NCBI GenBank assembly: GCA_015075165.1 | Contig: JABTUY010000010.1 | Span: 43,385 to 107,384 of the forward strand | DNA from: Ideonella sp. | Lineage (GTDB): Bacteria > Pseudomonadota > Gammaproteobacteria > Burkholderiales > Burkholderiaceae_C | Reading direction: 5' to 3' | DNA length: 64,000 nucleotides | In this document: piece by piece, positions 1 through 9,794 of the stretch | How positions within the stretch are numbered: the stretch's first letter is position 1 | Layout of the letters: each line of letters opens with the position of its first letter | The notes under the pieces: generated by a model | The model's input: the letters and a program-made list of their open reading frames with translations, nothing else | Database searches by the model: none | Told to the model about the DNA's origin: nothing | Program-made: the position numbers and the translations under genes

Positions 1-80
1 GGCGCGAGGTGCGCGCCGCCGCCGCCGAGGACAAGTACGACCTCGAGGTGCGTGGCTACCCGAGCCATGCGCCGGCGTGA
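1..80 (+). CDS. C-terminal end of an unidentified gene (partial)
   Basis: The third forward frame is open from the left edge to a TGA at 78-80 and gives about 25 residues ending EVRGYPSHAPA. Only this tail is visible, rich in Ala and charged residues, so no family can be named. Strong G/C third positions support real coding. The gene reads toward the glycine-zipper lipoprotein gene, whose start lies about 120 bp further on. Confidence 0.45.
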   Translation, partial: REVRAAAAEDKYDLEVRGYPSHAPA

Positions 81-200
81 CAGGCTGCACGCCGCTTTGC
101 AAAGCTTTACGCGAGGGCATTGTCACCCGCGGGCAGCGCCCGGGCCGTTGGTCGATCATCGACGCATCGCGTCCTTGCCGCACCGTCGGCCCCGAAGCCC

Positions 201-836
201 ATGTCTGCCTTGCACTCAGCGCACACCGTTTCCACGCCGGGCGAGCGTCAGCGCCCCAGCGGCCCCGATTCGACACCGCTTCGCGCCGCGCCGCGCGGCA
301 GCCGCGCGGCGCTGAGTGCGGCGCTGGGTGCGCTGCTGCTGGCCGGTTGCGTGGTGGCGCCGGTGCGCCACCGCGCGCCGCCCCCGCCCGCGCCGCCGGC
401 ACCGCAGCAGACGATGTACTTCTACCCCGAGCTGTCGCAAAGCGAGAACAAGCAGGACCGCGACCGCTACGAGTGCTACCGCTGGGCGGTGCGCCAGACC
501 GGGGTCGACCCGGGCATGACGCCGGTGCGCGACGTGCCGCCACCGGTGCCACGCGCCGCGGTGCGCGACGGCTCCGAGGTGGTGGCCGGCGGCGCGATCG
601 GCGCGATCACCGGTGCCGCGGTGTCGGGCCCGCGGCACGTCGGCCAGAGCATGGTGCTCGGGGCCGTCTTCGGCAGCCTGATCGGCGCCGCGGCGCAGGA
701 AGCGCGGGTGCAGCACGCCGAGCAGGCCTACGAACGCCGGCTGGCCAACCAACAGGCGCGGCAGCAGGTGCCGCTGGACAACTTCCACCGCGCGATGGGC
801 GCCTGCATGGAAGGCCGCGGCTACCGCATCGGCTGA
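201..836 (+). CDS. glycine-zipper outer-membrane lipoprotein, hypothetical
   Basis: Predicted envelope lipoprotein of about 211 residues. A hydrophobic stretch ending in the lipobox LAGC (about residues 35-50) is followed by a Pro-rich linker, a conserved block (DRDRYECYRWAVRQTG) and a Gly/Ala-rich segment (GGAIGAITGAAVSG, then GAVFGSLIGAAA) typical of glycine-zipper proteins that insert in or associate with membranes. It ends in ACMEGRGYRIG. The frame is open from 120, but ATG 201 leaves a more reasonable leader; the n-region is still unusually long. The next gene starts 11 bp downstream and shares the two conserved blocks, so the pair is probably co-transcribed. Exact function unknown. Confidence 0.7.
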   Translation: MSALHSAHTVSTPGERQRPSGPDSTPLRAAPRGSRAALSAALGALLLAGCVVAPVRHRAPPPPAPPAPQQTMYFYPELSQSENKQDRDRYECYRWAVRQTGVDPGMTPVRDVPPPVPRAAVRDGSEVVAGGAIGAITGAAVSGPRHVGQSMVLGAVFGSLIGAAAQEARVQHAEQAYERRLANQQARQQVPLDNFHRAMGACMEGRGYRIG

Positions 837-847
837 AGGGGAACACG

Positions 848-1567
848 ATGGCCTCTCGTGCAATGGCAGCGCGCACCGCGCTGCGCATGCTGATGGTGCT
901 GGCGGCGTGTGCGCTGCCGCTCGGCGCGGCGCAGGCGCAGGATCGCGATCGTGTCGGCCACGGTGGCCCGCGCTTCAGCCACCCCATGCCGCCGCCACCG
1001 CCGGGCCACCGGCCGCCGCCGCGCGGCCAGTGGTACGACGGCGCGTACGGCCATTCGCACTACTACCCGGTCACCGGCTGGCGCGTGCACACGCTGCCGC
1101 CGCGTGTGGCATGGGTGCCGTGGCGTGGCGTGCGCTACGGCTACTGGGGCGGCGTCTGGTACGCACCCCATGGCAGTGCCTGGGTCGTCGCACGGCCGCC
1201 GGTGGGCATCGTGATCGCCGACCTGCCGGCGTTCCGCACCGTGGTGACGCTCGGTGGCGTCAGCTACTTCTATGCCAACGGCATCTACTACCGCGAGCAT
1301 GGCGGCGGCGGCTACGAGGTGGTGCCGTCACCGGTGATCACCTCAACCGATGCATCGACCGGCCGCACCTTCGTCTACCCGAAGAACGGCCAGAGCGCGG
1401 AGCAACAGGCGAGCGACGAATACGAGTGCCACCGCTGGGCGGTGAGCCAGACCGGCTTCGACCCGAGTGCCGCAGCCACCGGGCAGGGCAGCGGTCCGAG
1501 CGCGCGCGCGGACTACGCGCGCGCGCAGAACGCGTGCCTCGAAGGGCGCGGCTACACCGTGCGCTGA
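848..1567 (+). CDS. secreted DUF6515-like protein sharing a tail with the upstream lipoprotein
   Basis: A 239-residue exported protein. It has a signal peptide (LRMLMVLAACALPLGAAQAQ) and a His/Pro-rich region of the type seen in DUF6515-like proteins (GGPRFSHPMPPPPPGHRPP). An aromatic Gly/Tyr-rich middle (YGYWGGVWYAPHGSAW, YFYANGIYYREHGGGGYEVV) follows. The C-terminal part, EYECHRWAVSQTGFDPS followed by AQNACLEGRGYTVR, repeats the signature of the preceding glycine-zipper lipoprotein. A GAAGGGGA ribosome site precedes ATG 848. Domain sharing plus adjacency suggests a functional pair at the cell envelope. No enzymatic motif seen. Confidence 0.7.
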   Translation: MASRAMAARTALRMLMVLAACALPLGAAQAQDRDRVGHGGPRFSHPMPPPPPGHRPPPRGQWYDGAYGHSHYYPVTGWRVHTLPPRVAWVPWRGVRYGYWGGVWYAPHGSAWVVARPPVGIVIADLPAFRTVVTLGGVSYFYANGIYYREHGGGGYEVVPSPVITSTDASTGRTFVYPKNGQSAEQQASDEYECHRWAVSQTGFDPSAAATGQGSGPSARADYARAQNACLEGRGYTVR

Positions 1568-1606
1568 TGCTGCGGCCAGGCAGCCCCGTGCGGGCGGCCT
1601 CGCGTC

Positions 1607-3151
1607 TCAGCGACGGCGGCCGCCGCCGAGCAGGCCACCGAGCACGCCGCGGATGATCTCGCGGCCCACCGACGAGCCGATGCTGCGCACCGCCGAGCGT
1701 GCCGCGGCTTCGGCCAGGCCCTCGTGGTGGCCGCCGCGCGGGCCGGTGCGGCCGAACAGCACCTCCTTCAGGCCGCCGAGCATGCCGCCGTCGTCGGCCG
1801 GCGCTGCTGTGCCTGCCGAAGCACCAGCGCCGCCGCTGGCCGCTGCGCCGCCGCCGGTCGCGCTGCCGGTGTTGGCAGCGCGACCCTTGAGCTTTTCGTA
1901 GGCCGATTCGCGATCGGCCGTCTTCTCGTAGACGCCGGCCACCAGCGAGCCGGCCAGCAGCGCCTTGCGCTGCTCGGGCGTGATCGGGCCGATCTGGCTG
2001 CCCGGCGGCAGCACGAACACGCGCTCGGTCACGCTCGGGCGGCCCTTCTCGTCGAGGAAGCTGACCAGCGCCTCGCCGACCGCGAGCTCGGTGATCGCCT
2101 GCGCCATGTCGCCGATCTTCGGGTTCGGCCGCATCGTGTCGGCCGCGGCCTTCACCGCCTTCTGGTCGCGCGGCGTGAACGCGCGCAGCGCGTGCTGCAC
2201 GCGGTTGCCGAGCTGCGCCAGCACGGTGTCGGGCACGTCCAGCGGGTTCTGCGTCACGAAGAACACGCCCACGCCCTTGCTGCGCACCAGCCGCACCACG
2301 AGCTCGATGCGCTCGAGCAGCGCCGCCGGCGCATCCTTGAACAGCAGGTGCGCCTCGTCGAAGAAGAACACCAGCTTCGGCTTGTCGAGGTCGCCCACCT
2401 CGGGCAGCGTCTCGTACAGCTCGGCCAGCATCCACAGCAGAAAGGTGGCGTACAGGCGCGGCGCGTTGAGCAGCTTGTCGGCAGCCAGCACGTTGACGAC
2501 GCCGCGGCCGCTCACCGTCTGCATGAAGTCGCCGATGTTGAGCATCGGCTCGCCGAAGAACTTGTCGCCGCCTTGCTCGTCGATCTGCAGCAGCCCGCGC
2601 TGGATGGCGCCGACCGACGCCGCGCTGATGTTGCCGTACTCGGTGGTGAACTGCTCGGCGTTGTCACCCACGTGCTGCAGCATCGCGCGCAGGTCTTTCA
2701 TGTCGAGCAGCGCCAGGCCGTTGTCGTCGGCGATCTTGAACGTCAGCTGCAGCACGCCGGACTGGATGTCGTTGAGCTCGAGCATGCGCGCCAGCAGCAG
2801 CGGCCCCATGTCGCTGACGGTGGCGCGCACCGGGTGGCCCTGCTCGCCGAACACGTCCCACAGCGTGGCCGGGCAACTCGTCGGCTCGGGCGCCGGCAGA
2901 CCGCGCTCGGCGATGATCTTGGCCACCTTGGCGGGCAGCTTGCCGGTCTGCGTGATGCCGGCGAGGTCGCCCTTCACGTCGGCCATGAACACCGGCACGC
3001 CCTGACGCGACAGGCTCTCGGCGATCGTCTGCAGCGTGATCGTCTTGCCGGTGCCGGTGGCACCGGTGATCAGCCCGTGGCGGTTTGTCAGCGCCGGCAG
3101 CAGGTGGCACTGGATGTCGCCGTGCTGGGCGACGAGGATCGGGTCGGACAT
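1607..3151 (-). CDS. HerA-like ATPase, DUF853 family (YjgR type)
   Basis: A 514-residue P-loop ATPase of the DUF853/YjgR family, related to HerA-FtsK translocases. Walker A GATGTGKT is at residues 30-37 and Walker [10 protein letters not shown] near residue 255. The family phrase [13 protein letters not shown] and the motif [30 protein letters not shown] are clear. The C-terminus holds a low-complexity Gly/Ser/Ala linker, then a conserved end ([26 protein letters not shown]). Length is normal for the family. Its role is not firmly established; a nucleic-acid translocase or helicase is assumed from the fold. It stands alone, convergent with the preceding envelope gene. Confidence 0.88.
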   Translation of the reverse strand: MSDPILVAQHGDIQCHLLPALTNRHGLITGATGTGKTITLQTIAESLSRQGVPVFMADVKGDLAGITQTGKLPAKVAKIIAERGLPAPEPTSCPATLWDVFGEQGHPVRATVSDMGPLLLARMLELNDIQSGVLQLTFKIADDNGLALLDMKDLRAMLQHVGDNAEQFTTEYGNISAASVGAIQRGLLQIDEQGGDKFFGEPMLNIGDFMQTVSGRGVVNVLAADKLLNAPRLYATFLLWMLAELYETLPEVGDLDKPKLVFFFDEAHLLFKDAPAALLERIELVVRLVRSKGVGVFFVTQNPLDVPDTVLAQLGNRVQHALRAFTPRDQKAVKAAADTMRPNPKIGDMAQAITELAVGEALVSFLDEKGRPSVTERVFVLPPGSQIGPITPEQRKALLAGSLVAGVYEKTADRESAYEKLKGRAANTGSATGGGAAASGGAGASAGTAAPADDGGMLGGLKEVLFGRTGPRGGHHEGLAEAAARSAVRSIGSSVGREIIRGVLGGLLGGGRRR

Positions 3152-3250
3152 GGTGCGGCTCCGGCGGCGTGCGTGACGACCGCGGCAGTCTAAGCGCAGC
3201 GCAGCGGCGCGCGCGGCAACCGCCGCGCGCGCCGCCAGGCGGCGGGCCGC

Positions 3251-3595
3251 TCAGGGCGTCTGCAGCGCGGGGTCGTTCAGGTCGAGCGCCGACGCCGCCA
3301 CCGGTTCGGCGGCGCCGCGGCGCGCGTGCTCTTCGACCTTGTGCGCCTGCCACCAGGCGTGCAGCGCGGCGAACTCGCCGCCGAAGCGCCGCTGCTTCAG
3401 CTCGTCGGCCGCCATCACGCACACCACGCCGTCGGCCATCGGCAGCACCTCTTTCGTGGTGCGCGCGTCGCAGTCCCAGAACAGCGCTTCGAGCGCGCTG
3501 TCATCGAGCTGCGATGGAACGAACGGGTACGGCGGCGCGGCGACGGCGAGGTTGGCGACGACGGCGGCGAGCGCGGGAATCCAATGCTTGGACAT
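3251..3595 (-). CDS. small secreted protein, unknown function
   Basis: A 114-residue protein starting MSKHWIPALAAVVANLAVA, an evident signal peptide with cleavage after AVA. The mature part is acidic and contains two Cys (FWDCDAR and GVVCVMAAD) that could form a disulfide. A possible AGATTCACC ribosome site lies just before the ATG at 3595. A second exported protein gene lies 40 bp upstream on the same strand, so the two probably form an operon. No family recognised. Confidence 0.6.
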   Translation of the reverse strand: MSKHWIPALAAVVANLAVAAPPYPFVPSQLDDSALEALFWDCDARTTKEVLPMADGVVCVMAADELKQRRFGGEFAALHAWWQAHKVEEHARRGAAEPVAASALDLNDPALQTP

Positions 3596-3636
3596 GGTGA
3601 ATCTCCGAGGGTGTTTCGATGAGGGATGAGCCGGCG

Positions 3637-4116
3637 TCAGTCGCCGACGACGAACACACGCGTGTGGCCGCGCTGGTCGAGCTGGTCGGCCACGGCGGCG
3701 GCCTGCTGCCGGTTGGCGCCGGTGACGAACACCGGCGCGCCGGCGTCGAGGTCGTGCGCGACGACCAGCGCCACCGCCAGGCCTGCGGCTTCTTCGACGC
3801 TGGCGCAGCAGCCGGCGTCGATCCAGGTCACGCCGCCGGCCAGCGTCTGGTCGATGGTCTCGGCGCGGGCGCGCGTGACGTGGCGGCCCGCGTCGCCCGA
3901 CAGGTCTTGCCGATCGGGCAGCGCCGCGGGCGGCGGCACCTGCAGCCGGCCTTCGTCGTCGAACAGCGGCGAGGGCGGGGCCGCGAACGGCAGCGTCGCC
4001 AGATCGAACGCTTGGCCCGGCTCGCCGTCGAAGCCGCTGCACGCGCCGAGGGCGCTGGCGAGGGCACCGGCGACGCAGGCACGCGCCGCGCGGTGCAAGG
4101 GGGTGAAAGTCTTCAT
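3637..4116 (-). CDS. putative lipoprotein, unknown function
   Basis: A 159-residue protein with a type II signal peptide ending ALGAC (Cys about 26). The C-terminal half (VTWIDAGCCASVEEAAGLAVALVVAHDLDAGAPVFVTGANRQQAAAVADQLDQRGHTRVFVVG) alternates predicted strands and helices, compatible with a small Rossmann- or rhodanese-like fold, but no catalytic motif can be assigned. It reads toward the small secreted protein gene downstream and is probably co-expressed with it. Confidence 0.6.
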   Translation of the reverse strand: MKTFTPLHRAARACVAGALASALGACSGFDGEPGQAFDLATLPFAAPPSPLFDDEGRLQVPPPAALPDRQDLSGDAGRHVTRARAETIDQTLAGGVTWIDAGCCASVEEAAGLAVALVVAHDLDAGAPVFVTGANRQQAAAVADQLDQRGHTRVFVVGD

Positions 4117-4261
4117 CTCGGTCTCCGGTAGGGCACGGGAGGTTTCCCGTGCTGGAGCCGAGGTTGAAGAGGGCGGTCCTACCGCCTTCCTACCGGAACG
4201 GGCGGTGTGGTCGACGAACTAGGGGGTGGCGTCGCACCGCGCTGACGGTGCAGCGCCGCGA

Positions 4262-4402
4262 TCAGTCGCTGCCCTTTTTCTGGGTGCGGCGATTGGGGCC
4301 CTTGACGCCCGGCGCAGCGCCGGTCTTGGCCTTGCCCTTCGCAGCCGACTTCTTGGCCGCTGTCTTCCTGCTCGTGGCGGCCTGCGGTGAGGTCATGCTC
4401 AT
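4262..4402 (-). CDS. short lysine/alanine-rich basic protein
   Basis: A 46-residue ORF reading MSMTSPQAATSRKTAAKKSA, then AKGKAKTGAAPGVKGPNRRTQKKGSD. A GAGGAG ribosome site lies 8 bp before the ATG, which is strong support for translation. The composition resembles histone-H1-like or other nucleic-acid-binding tails. A second in-frame ATG (4396) is possible. An inverted repeat sits just upstream. No family assigned. Confidence 0.5.
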   Translation of the reverse strand: MSMTSPQAATSRKTAAKKSAAKGKAKTGAAPGVKGPNRRTQKKGSD

Positions 4403-4420
4403 GGTGCTGGCTCCTCGAAT

Positions 4421-4439
4421 GTTCGCAACGATCGCGAAC
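4421..4439. promoter_or_regulatory. inverted repeat upstream of the small basic protein gene
   Basis: GTTCGC, a 7-base spacer and GCGAAC form a perfect 6-bp-arm dyad about 20-40 bp upstream of the small basic gene. It lies between that gene and the BTAD regulator gene that ends at 4483. Position fits an operator, but no regulator is identified. Confidence 0.3.
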
Positions 4440-4482
4440 GCGGCGCATTGTGTCGGCGCTCACGCGAGGCAGCAAGCACTGC

Positions 4483-6576
4483 TCACGCTTCCAGCGCCGC
4501 CTGGCGCGCCAGCGCCACGGTGGCCGGCGCCGGCGCTTCGCCGTGCAGCGTGAGCAGTGCCTTGCATTGCTGCCAGGCCCGCAGCGCCTCGGTGCGCTCG
4601 CCGCGCGACAGGTGCAGCGCGATCAACCGCCGCGCCAGCGATTCGGCCAACGGGTCGGACTGCAGCGCGCGCTCGTACAGGCGCGTCGCCTCGGCGGGGG
4701 CGAGTGCCTCGAGCCGCTCGGCGATCGGCAGCAACGCCAGCACGAAGCGCCGCCGCGCGCGTTCGCGCGCCGCCATCGCCCACGGCGTGTCGAGCCCGTC
4801 GAGCAGCGGCCCGCGCACCAGGCGCAGCAGCTGCTGCGACAGCGCGACCAGCGCGCCGGTGTCGCCGCCCAGCGGCGCCGGCGACCAGTCGGTGGCGGCC
4901 AGTGCATCGACATCGCTCCAGCACAGCGCGGGGTCGAGCACCAGGCGCGTGCCGTCGAGCTGCAGCAACGCCCTGTCGCCGAGCATGCGGCGCAGGCGCA
5001 GCAGTGCGGCGTCGAAGGCCTTGCGCTGCTGCTCGTGGTCGGCCTCGGGCCACAGCGCGTCGAGCGCGGTGGTCACCGGCACCGCGGTGCCGCCGTGGGC
5101 GAGCACCAGGCGCAGCAGGTCGAGCGGGCGCTGCGGCACGCGCGCGCCGGCCACGGCCAGCGGCTCGTCATCGACCCGCACGGCGAACTCGCCGAAGCCG
5201 CGCAGCGCGAGGTGCCATGGCCAGTCCTCGAGCGTGCGGTCGGGGCAGCGCAGCGCTGCGCGGCGCGCGAAGCGGCGCGCATAGTCGCGCTCGATGCCGG
5301 CGACGAGCGCGCGCGCCATCCGTCCGGCCACCAGCCCGGGCACCCACCAGCCACTGGTGACGCGGTAGTCGTGCGTGCGGCCGACGGCCAGCGCCTCGGC
5401 CAGTGTGGCGTCGGCCTGCGTCGGTGCGCCCAGGTGATGATCGAGATGCGAGACCAGCAGCCCGGCGCTGAACACGTTGAGCCAGGCATCGATCGCACGC
5501 GCCTGTTCGAGCACCGCGCGCGCATGCTCGCGCGCGGCCGCGAGCTCGCCTGCGAGCGTGAGCGCGTTGGCCAGGCTCAGCCGATGCACCGTGCTGCGGT
5601 AGGTGCCGCCGATCTCACCCGACAGCTCGAGCGTCAGGCGTGCCAGTTCGAGCGCCTGCTGCGCCTGGCCGCGCAGCACCGCCAGCCCGGTGGCCAGGTG
5701 CCAGTAGTGCGTCTGGTCGTCCTGCGAGCGGTCGGCGAGCGTGGCGCGCATCGCGTGGAGGTGGTGCGCGGCGCCGTCGGCGTCGCCGATCGCCAGCGCC
5801 AGCGCGGTGCCGAAGCCGTGCAGGTTGTAGGCGTGCAGCGTGAGGCCGTGTCGTTCGATCAGCTCGAGCGCCTCGCGCACCGCGCGGCGGCCGCGCTCGG
5901 CATCGGCGGTGAAGCGCGCGTAGGCGGCCACGCCGTGCAGCCACAGCAGCGCCTCGGGCGCGCGCAGCACCGACAGGTCGACCCCCGGCAACGCGTCGAG
6001 GATCAGGGCGCAGGCGGCGAACTCGCCGCGCCACAGGTGGTGCTGCACCACGAAGGCTGCGTACTTCAGGCGCGACGGGCCCGGCGCCAGGTGGGTCAGC
6101 AGGCGCGGCCCCTGCGCGGCCCACTCGGTGAGCAGGTGGTGTCCGGGCTGGCGCAGCAGGATGCCGCTGCCGCAGGCCATCACCTCGGCCAGGCAGGCGC
6201 CGGTGGGCGCGGCGCGGCCGAGCGCGGCCTCGAGGCGCTGCACCCAATCGTCGATCGGCTCGAGGCTGGTCTCGTCGTAGTAGTAGGTCTCGATCGCCGC
6301 GGCAGCGCACAACAGTGCGCCGAGCGCCTGGTCATCGGCCTCGAAGCGCGCGCACGCGGCCTCGAGCACGGCGCGATCGGCGGCCGCGTCGGCCAAAGGG
6401 CCCAGGCGCACCGCCCAGTACGCGCTCCACGGTCGTTCGTCGGCGCGCTCGCGCGCATCGGCCGGCAGCACCAGCTCGCGCCACAGCGCATGGCGCGCGA
6501 ACAGCGAGGCCGAGGCCGCGGCCAGCTCGCCTTCGCTGATCGCAGCGGCGGCGACGGGGCGCGAACGGCGGGCCAT
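4483..6576 (-). CDS. BTAD-domain transcriptional regulator (AfsR/SARP-like architecture)
   Basis: About 697 residues from ATG 6576 (the frame stays open to 6642). The first ~430 residues are Ala/Leu-rich helical repeats of TPR character. Then comes a winged-helix-like segment (LRGFGEFAVRVDDEPLAV to RPLDLLRLVLAHGG to ALDALWPEADHEQQRKAFDAALLRLRRML). The C-terminus is a bacterial transcriptional activator domain (LVALSQQLLRLVRGPLLDGLD to ATRLYERALQSDPLAESLARRLIALHLSRGERTEALRAWQQC). The order helical sensor, wHTH, BTAD is inverted relative to classical SARPs. No receiver or NB-ARC domain is evident. Target genes unknown. It is divergent from yebC, 86 bp apart. Confidence 0.75.
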   Translation of the reverse strand: MARRSRPVAAAAISEGELAAASASLFARHALWRELVLPADARERADERPWSAYWAVRLGPLADAAADRAVLEAACARFEADDQALGALLCAAAAIETYYYDETSLEPIDDWVQRLEAALGRAAPTGACLAEVMACGSGILLRQPGHHLLTEWAAQGPRLLTHLAPGPSRLKYAAFVVQHHLWRGEFAACALILDALPGVDLSVLRAPEALLWLHGVAAYARFTADAERGRRAVREALELIERHGLTLHAYNLHGFGTALALAIGDADGAAHHLHAMRATLADRSQDDQTHYWHLATGLAVLRGQAQQALELARLTLELSGEIGGTYRSTVHRLSLANALTLAGELAAAREHARAVLEQARAIDAWLNVFSAGLLVSHLDHHLGAPTQADATLAEALAVGRTHDYRVTSGWWVPGLVAGRMARALVAGIERDYARRFARRAALRCPDRTLEDWPWHLALRGFGEFAVRVDDEPLAVAGARVPQRPLDLLRLVLAHGGTAVPVTTALDALWPEADHEQQRKAFDAALLRLRRMLGDRALLQLDGTRLVLDPALCWSDVDALAATDWSPAPLGGDTGALVALSQQLLRLVRGPLLDGLDTPWAMAARERARRRFVLALLPIAERLEALAPAEATRLYERALQSDPLAESLARRLIALHLSRGERTEALRAWQQCKALLTLHGEAPAPATVALARQAALEA

Positions 6577-6662
6577 GATGGCCGGCAGTGTGCGAACCGC
6601 GCGCGGGGGCGTCAACGCCGCCACGTAAAATCGCCGCCCCATTCACACCACGGATCGAGACG

Positions 6663-7385
6663 ATGGCCGGGCATTCCAAGTGGGCCAACATCCAGCACCG
6701 CAAGGGCCGCCAGGACGAGAAGCGCGGCAAGGCCTGGACGCGCGTGATCCGCGAGATCATGGTGGCCGCGCGCACCGGTGGCGGCGACCCGGGAGCTAAC
6801 CCGCGGCTGCGCCTGGCGATCGACAAGGCCAAGGCGGTGAACCTGCCGGCCGACACGATCAAGCGCAACATCGACAAGGCCACCGGCAACCTCGAAGGCG
6901 TGCACTACGAGGAGATTCGCTACGAGGGCTACGGCATCGGCGGCGCGGCGATCATCGTCGACTGCATGACCGATAACCGCGTGCGCACGGTGGCCGAGGT
7001 GCGGCATGCGTTGTCCAAGCACGGCGGCAACCTCGGCACCGAAGGTTCGGTGGCGTTCCAGTTCAAGCACTGCGGCCAGTTCGTGTTCGCCCCCGGCACC
7101 AGCGAAGAGCGGGTGATGGAGGTGGTGCTCGACGCCGGCGCCGACGACGTGCTCACCGATGACGACGGCGCGATCGAGGTGCTCACCGCGCCGGGCGACT
7201 TCGAGGCCGTGCAGCAGGCGCTGGCCCAGGCTGGCCTGAAGGCCGACCTGGCCGAGGTGACCTGGCGCGCCGAGAACCCGGTGCCGCTGGCCGGCGACGA
7301 AGCGCAGCGCATGCAGAAGCTGCTCGACGTGATCGAGGATCTCGACGACGTGCAGGCGGTGTTCCACAACGCCGAGCTGGACTGA
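6663..7385 (+). CDS. yebC: YebC/PmpR family regulatory protein (TACO1 family)
   Basis: A 240-residue cytoplasmic protein of the YebC/TACO1 family. It begins with the hallmark [22 protein letters not shown] and continues with [16 protein letters not shown] and [28 protein letters not shown]. Length matches the family. Members have been described as DNA-binding regulators and more recently as factors aiding translation of difficult sequences. It begins the conserved block that leads into purD. Confidence 0.96.
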   Translation: MAGHSKWANIQHRKGRQDEKRGKAWTRVIREIMVAARTGGGDPGANPRLRLAIDKAKAVNLPADTIKRNIDKATGNLEGVHYEEIRYEGYGIGGAAIIVDCMTDNRVRTVAEVRHALSKHGGNLGTEGSVAFQFKHCGQFVFAPGTSEERVMEVVLDAGADDVLTDDDGAIEVLTAPGDFEAVQQALAQAGLKADLAEVTWRAENPVPLAGDEAQRMQKLLDVIEDLDDVQAVFHNAELD

Positions 7386-7400
7386 CGCGGCGCGCGACTT

Positions 7401-7453
7401 GACGGCGGGCGACCTGACGGCGGGCGCCAGGCGGCGGGCGCCAGGCGGCGGGG
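7401..7453 (+). repeat. short GC-rich tandem repeat between yebC and purD
   Basis: Units GACGGCGGGCGACCT, GACGGCGGGCGCCAG and GCGGCGGGCGCCAG, then a partial copy, run head to tail with a period of 14-15 bp. The 208-bp yebC-purD spacer holds no other clear feature. The in-frame upstream extension of purD through this region looks like read-through of repeats, so purD is started at 7594. Confidence 0.6.
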
Positions 7454-7593
7454 CTGCGTCGGCGGGCAGCCGATCGACGCGCGGCGCCACCCAGCCGCCG
7501 ATCGGCGCGCGGCGCGCCCGTGGCGGGCCAACGGAATCGGCGACACTAGCGACCACAAGTCCACACCAAGGACGGGCGGGGCAAGCGCGGCGG

Positions 7594-8874
7594 ATGAAAG
7601 TGCTGGTGATCGGCGGCGGCGGCCGTGAGCATGCGCTGGCGTGGAAGCTGGCGCAAAGCCCGAAGGTGCAATGCGTCTACGTGGCGCCCGGCAACGGCGG
7701 CACGGCGCGCGACCCGCGGCTCGAGAACGTGGCGATCGCCGATCCGCATGCGCTGGCCGAGTTCGCGCAGCGCGAGAAGGTGGTGCTCACCGTGGTGGGC
7801 CCCGAGGCGCCGCTGGCCGCGGGCGTGGTCGATGTCTTCACCGAGCGCGGCCTGCGCATCTTCGGCCCCACGCGCGCCGCGGCGCAGTTGGAGAGTTCGA
7901 AGGCGTTCTCCAAGGCCTTCATGCAGCGCCACGGTATTCCGACCGCGCGCCACGCCACCTTCGCAGACGCGGCGGCCGCGCATGCGCATGTGTCGCAGCA
8001 CGGCGCGCCGATCGTGATCAAGGCCGACGGCCTCGCCGCCGGCAAGGGCGTGGTGGTGGCGATGACGCTGGGCGAGGCGCACACCGCGGTCGATGCGATG
8101 TTCGAAGGCCACGGCCTGGCCGTGCAGCACAACGACGGCGGCGCGCGCGTGGTGATCGAGCAGTTCCTCGCCGGCGAGGAGGCGAGCTTCATCGTGATGG
8201 TCGACGGTGAGCACGTGCTGCCGCTGGCCACCAGCCAGGACCACAAGCGCCTGCGCGACCACGACCAGGGGCCCAACACCGGCGGCATGGGTGCGTACTC
8301 GCCGGCGCCGGTGGTCACGCCGAACCTGCATGCGCGTGTGATGCACGAGATCATCCAGCCCACGGTGGCCGGCATGCGGCGCGACGGTGTGCCGTTCCGC
8401 GGCTTTTTGTACGCCGGCCTGATGATCGACGCGCAGGGCAACCCGTCGACGCTGGAGTTCAACACCCGGCTCGGCGACCCCGAGACACAGCCGATCCTGA
8501 TGCGGCTGAAGAGCGATCTGTTCGACGTGCTGATGCACGCCAGCGGCGGCACGCTCGACCAGGTGGAGCTGCAGTGGGATCCGCGCGTCGCGCTCGGCGT
8601 GGTGATGGCCGCCGCTGGCTACCCGGCCGATCCGAAGAAGGGCGCGCCGATCACCGGCCTGCCGGCGCCCGCCGACGACCTGATGGTGTTCCACGCCGGC
8701 ACCGCGCTGCAAGGCGACGTGCCGTGCGTCAGCGGCGGCCGCGTGCTGTGCGTGACCGCGCTCGGCGCCACCGTGAAGGGCGCGCAGTCGCGCGCCTACG
8801 AAGGCCTGGCGACGATCCGCTTCGACGGCGCGCAGTACCGCAGCGACATCGGCCACCGCGCGATCCGCCGATGA
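7594..8874 (+). CDS. purD: phosphoribosylamine-glycine ligase
   Basis: GARS, the second step of de novo purine synthesis: 5-phosphoribosylamine + glycine + ATP give GAR. The 426 residues start [19 protein letters not shown]. The ATP-grasp core contains [17 protein letters not shown] and [25 protein letters not shown], followed by [16 protein letters not shown] and [13 protein letters not shown]. Full family length. The stop overlaps the hemF start by 4 bp (ATGA), showing translational coupling. Confidence 0.97.
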   Translation: MKVLVIGGGGREHALAWKLAQSPKVQCVYVAPGNGGTARDPRLENVAIADPHALAEFAQREKVVLTVVGPEAPLAAGVVDVFTERGLRIFGPTRAAAQLESSKAFSKAFMQRHGIPTARHATFADAAAAHAHVSQHGAPIVIKADGLAAGKGVVVAMTLGEAHTAVDAMFEGHGLAVQHNDGGARVVIEQFLAGEEASFIVMVDGEHVLPLATSQDHKRLRDHDQGPNTGGMGAYSPAPVVTPNLHARVMHEIIQPTVAGMRRDGVPFRGFLYAGLMIDAQGNPSTLEFNTRLGDPETQPILMRLKSDLFDVLMHASGGTLDQVELQWDPRVALGVVMAAAGYPADPKKGAPITGLPAPADDLMVFHAGTALQGDVPCVSGGRVLCVTALGATVKGAQSRAYEGLATIRFDGAQYRSDIGHRAIRR

Positions 8875-9794
8875 GCCCAGCGTCCACCGCCGCGGTGCGC
8901 GAGTACCTGCTCGGGTTGCAGCAGCGCATCGTCGAGGCGATGCAGGCGCTCGATGGCGGCCGCTTCGTCGAAGACCGCTGGCTGCGCGCGCCCGGCGAGC
9001 GGCTGCAGGGTGACGGCCTGACGCGCTGCATCGACGACGGCGCGCTGCTCGAGCGCGGTGGCTGCAACTTCAGCCACGTGCGCGGCGCGCAGCTGCCGCC
9101 GTCGGCCACGCAGCACCGGCCCGAGCTGGCCGGCGCGCCGTTCGAGGCGCTCGGCGTCTCGCTGGTGTTTCACCCGCGCAACCCGTACGTGCCGACGGTG
9201 CACATGAACGTGCGCATGCTGACGGCGCTGCCGGCGGGCCGCGAAGCGGTGCAGTGGTTCGGCGGCGGCATGGACCTTACGCCCTACTACGGCTTCGAGG
9301 ACGACGCGCGCCACTTCCACCGTGCGTGCCGCGACGCGCTGGCACCGTTCGGCGCCGGGCTGCACCCGCGCTTCAAGCGCTGGTGCGACGAGTACTTCTT
9401 CCTCAAGCACCGCAACGAGGCGCGCGGCATCGGCGGCATCTTCTTCGACGACTTCGCCGAACTCGGCTTCGAGCGCGGCTTCGCGCTGCTGCGCTCGGTG
9501 GGCGATGCCTTCCTCGACGCGTACCGGCCGATCGTGCAGCGCCGGCGCGACACGCCGTACGGCGAGCGCGAGCGCGAGTTCCAGGCGCTGCGCCGCGGCC
9601 GCTACGTGGAGTTCAACCTGGTGTACGACCGCGGCACGTTGTTCGGCCTGCAATCGGGCGGGCGCACCGAGGCCATCCTGATGTCGATGCCGCCGGTGGT
9701 GCGCTGGCGCACCGGCTTCGAGCCGGCGCCCGGCAGCGCCGAGGCGCGCCTGATCACCGATTTTCTGCCGCCGCGCGACTGGTGCCGCGATTGA
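8871..9794 (+). CDS. hemF: oxygen-dependent coproporphyrinogen III oxidase
   Basis: Converts coproporphyrinogen III to protoporphyrinogen IX with O2 during haem synthesis. The 307 residues contain the family signatures [55 protein letters not shown], and [31 protein letters not shown] near the C-terminus. The start overlaps purD by ATGA, and the stop TGA overlaps the likely TTG start of nadD. Presence of HemF implies aerobic haem synthesis. Confidence 0.97.
   Translation: MSPASTAAVREYLLGLQQRIVEAMQALDGGRFVEDRWLRAPGERLQGDGLTRCIDDGALLERGGCNFSHVRGAQLPPSATQHRPELAGAPFEALGVSLVFHPRNPYVPTVHMNVRMLTALPAGREAVQWFGGGMDLTPYYGFEDDARHFHRACRDALAPFGAGLHPRFKRWCDEYFFLKHRNEARGIGGIFFDDFAELGFERGFALLRSVGDAFLDAYRPIVQRRRDTPYGEREREFQALRRGRYVEFNLVYDRGTLFGLQSGGRTEAILMSMPPVVRWRTGFEPAPGSAEARLITDFLPPRDWCRD

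Noticed and set aside
4387..6747. Very long forward frame opposite the BTAD regulator
   Set aside because: Arg/Gln/Ala-rich shadow of the reverse-strand gene caused by high GC; no domain and no ribosome site.
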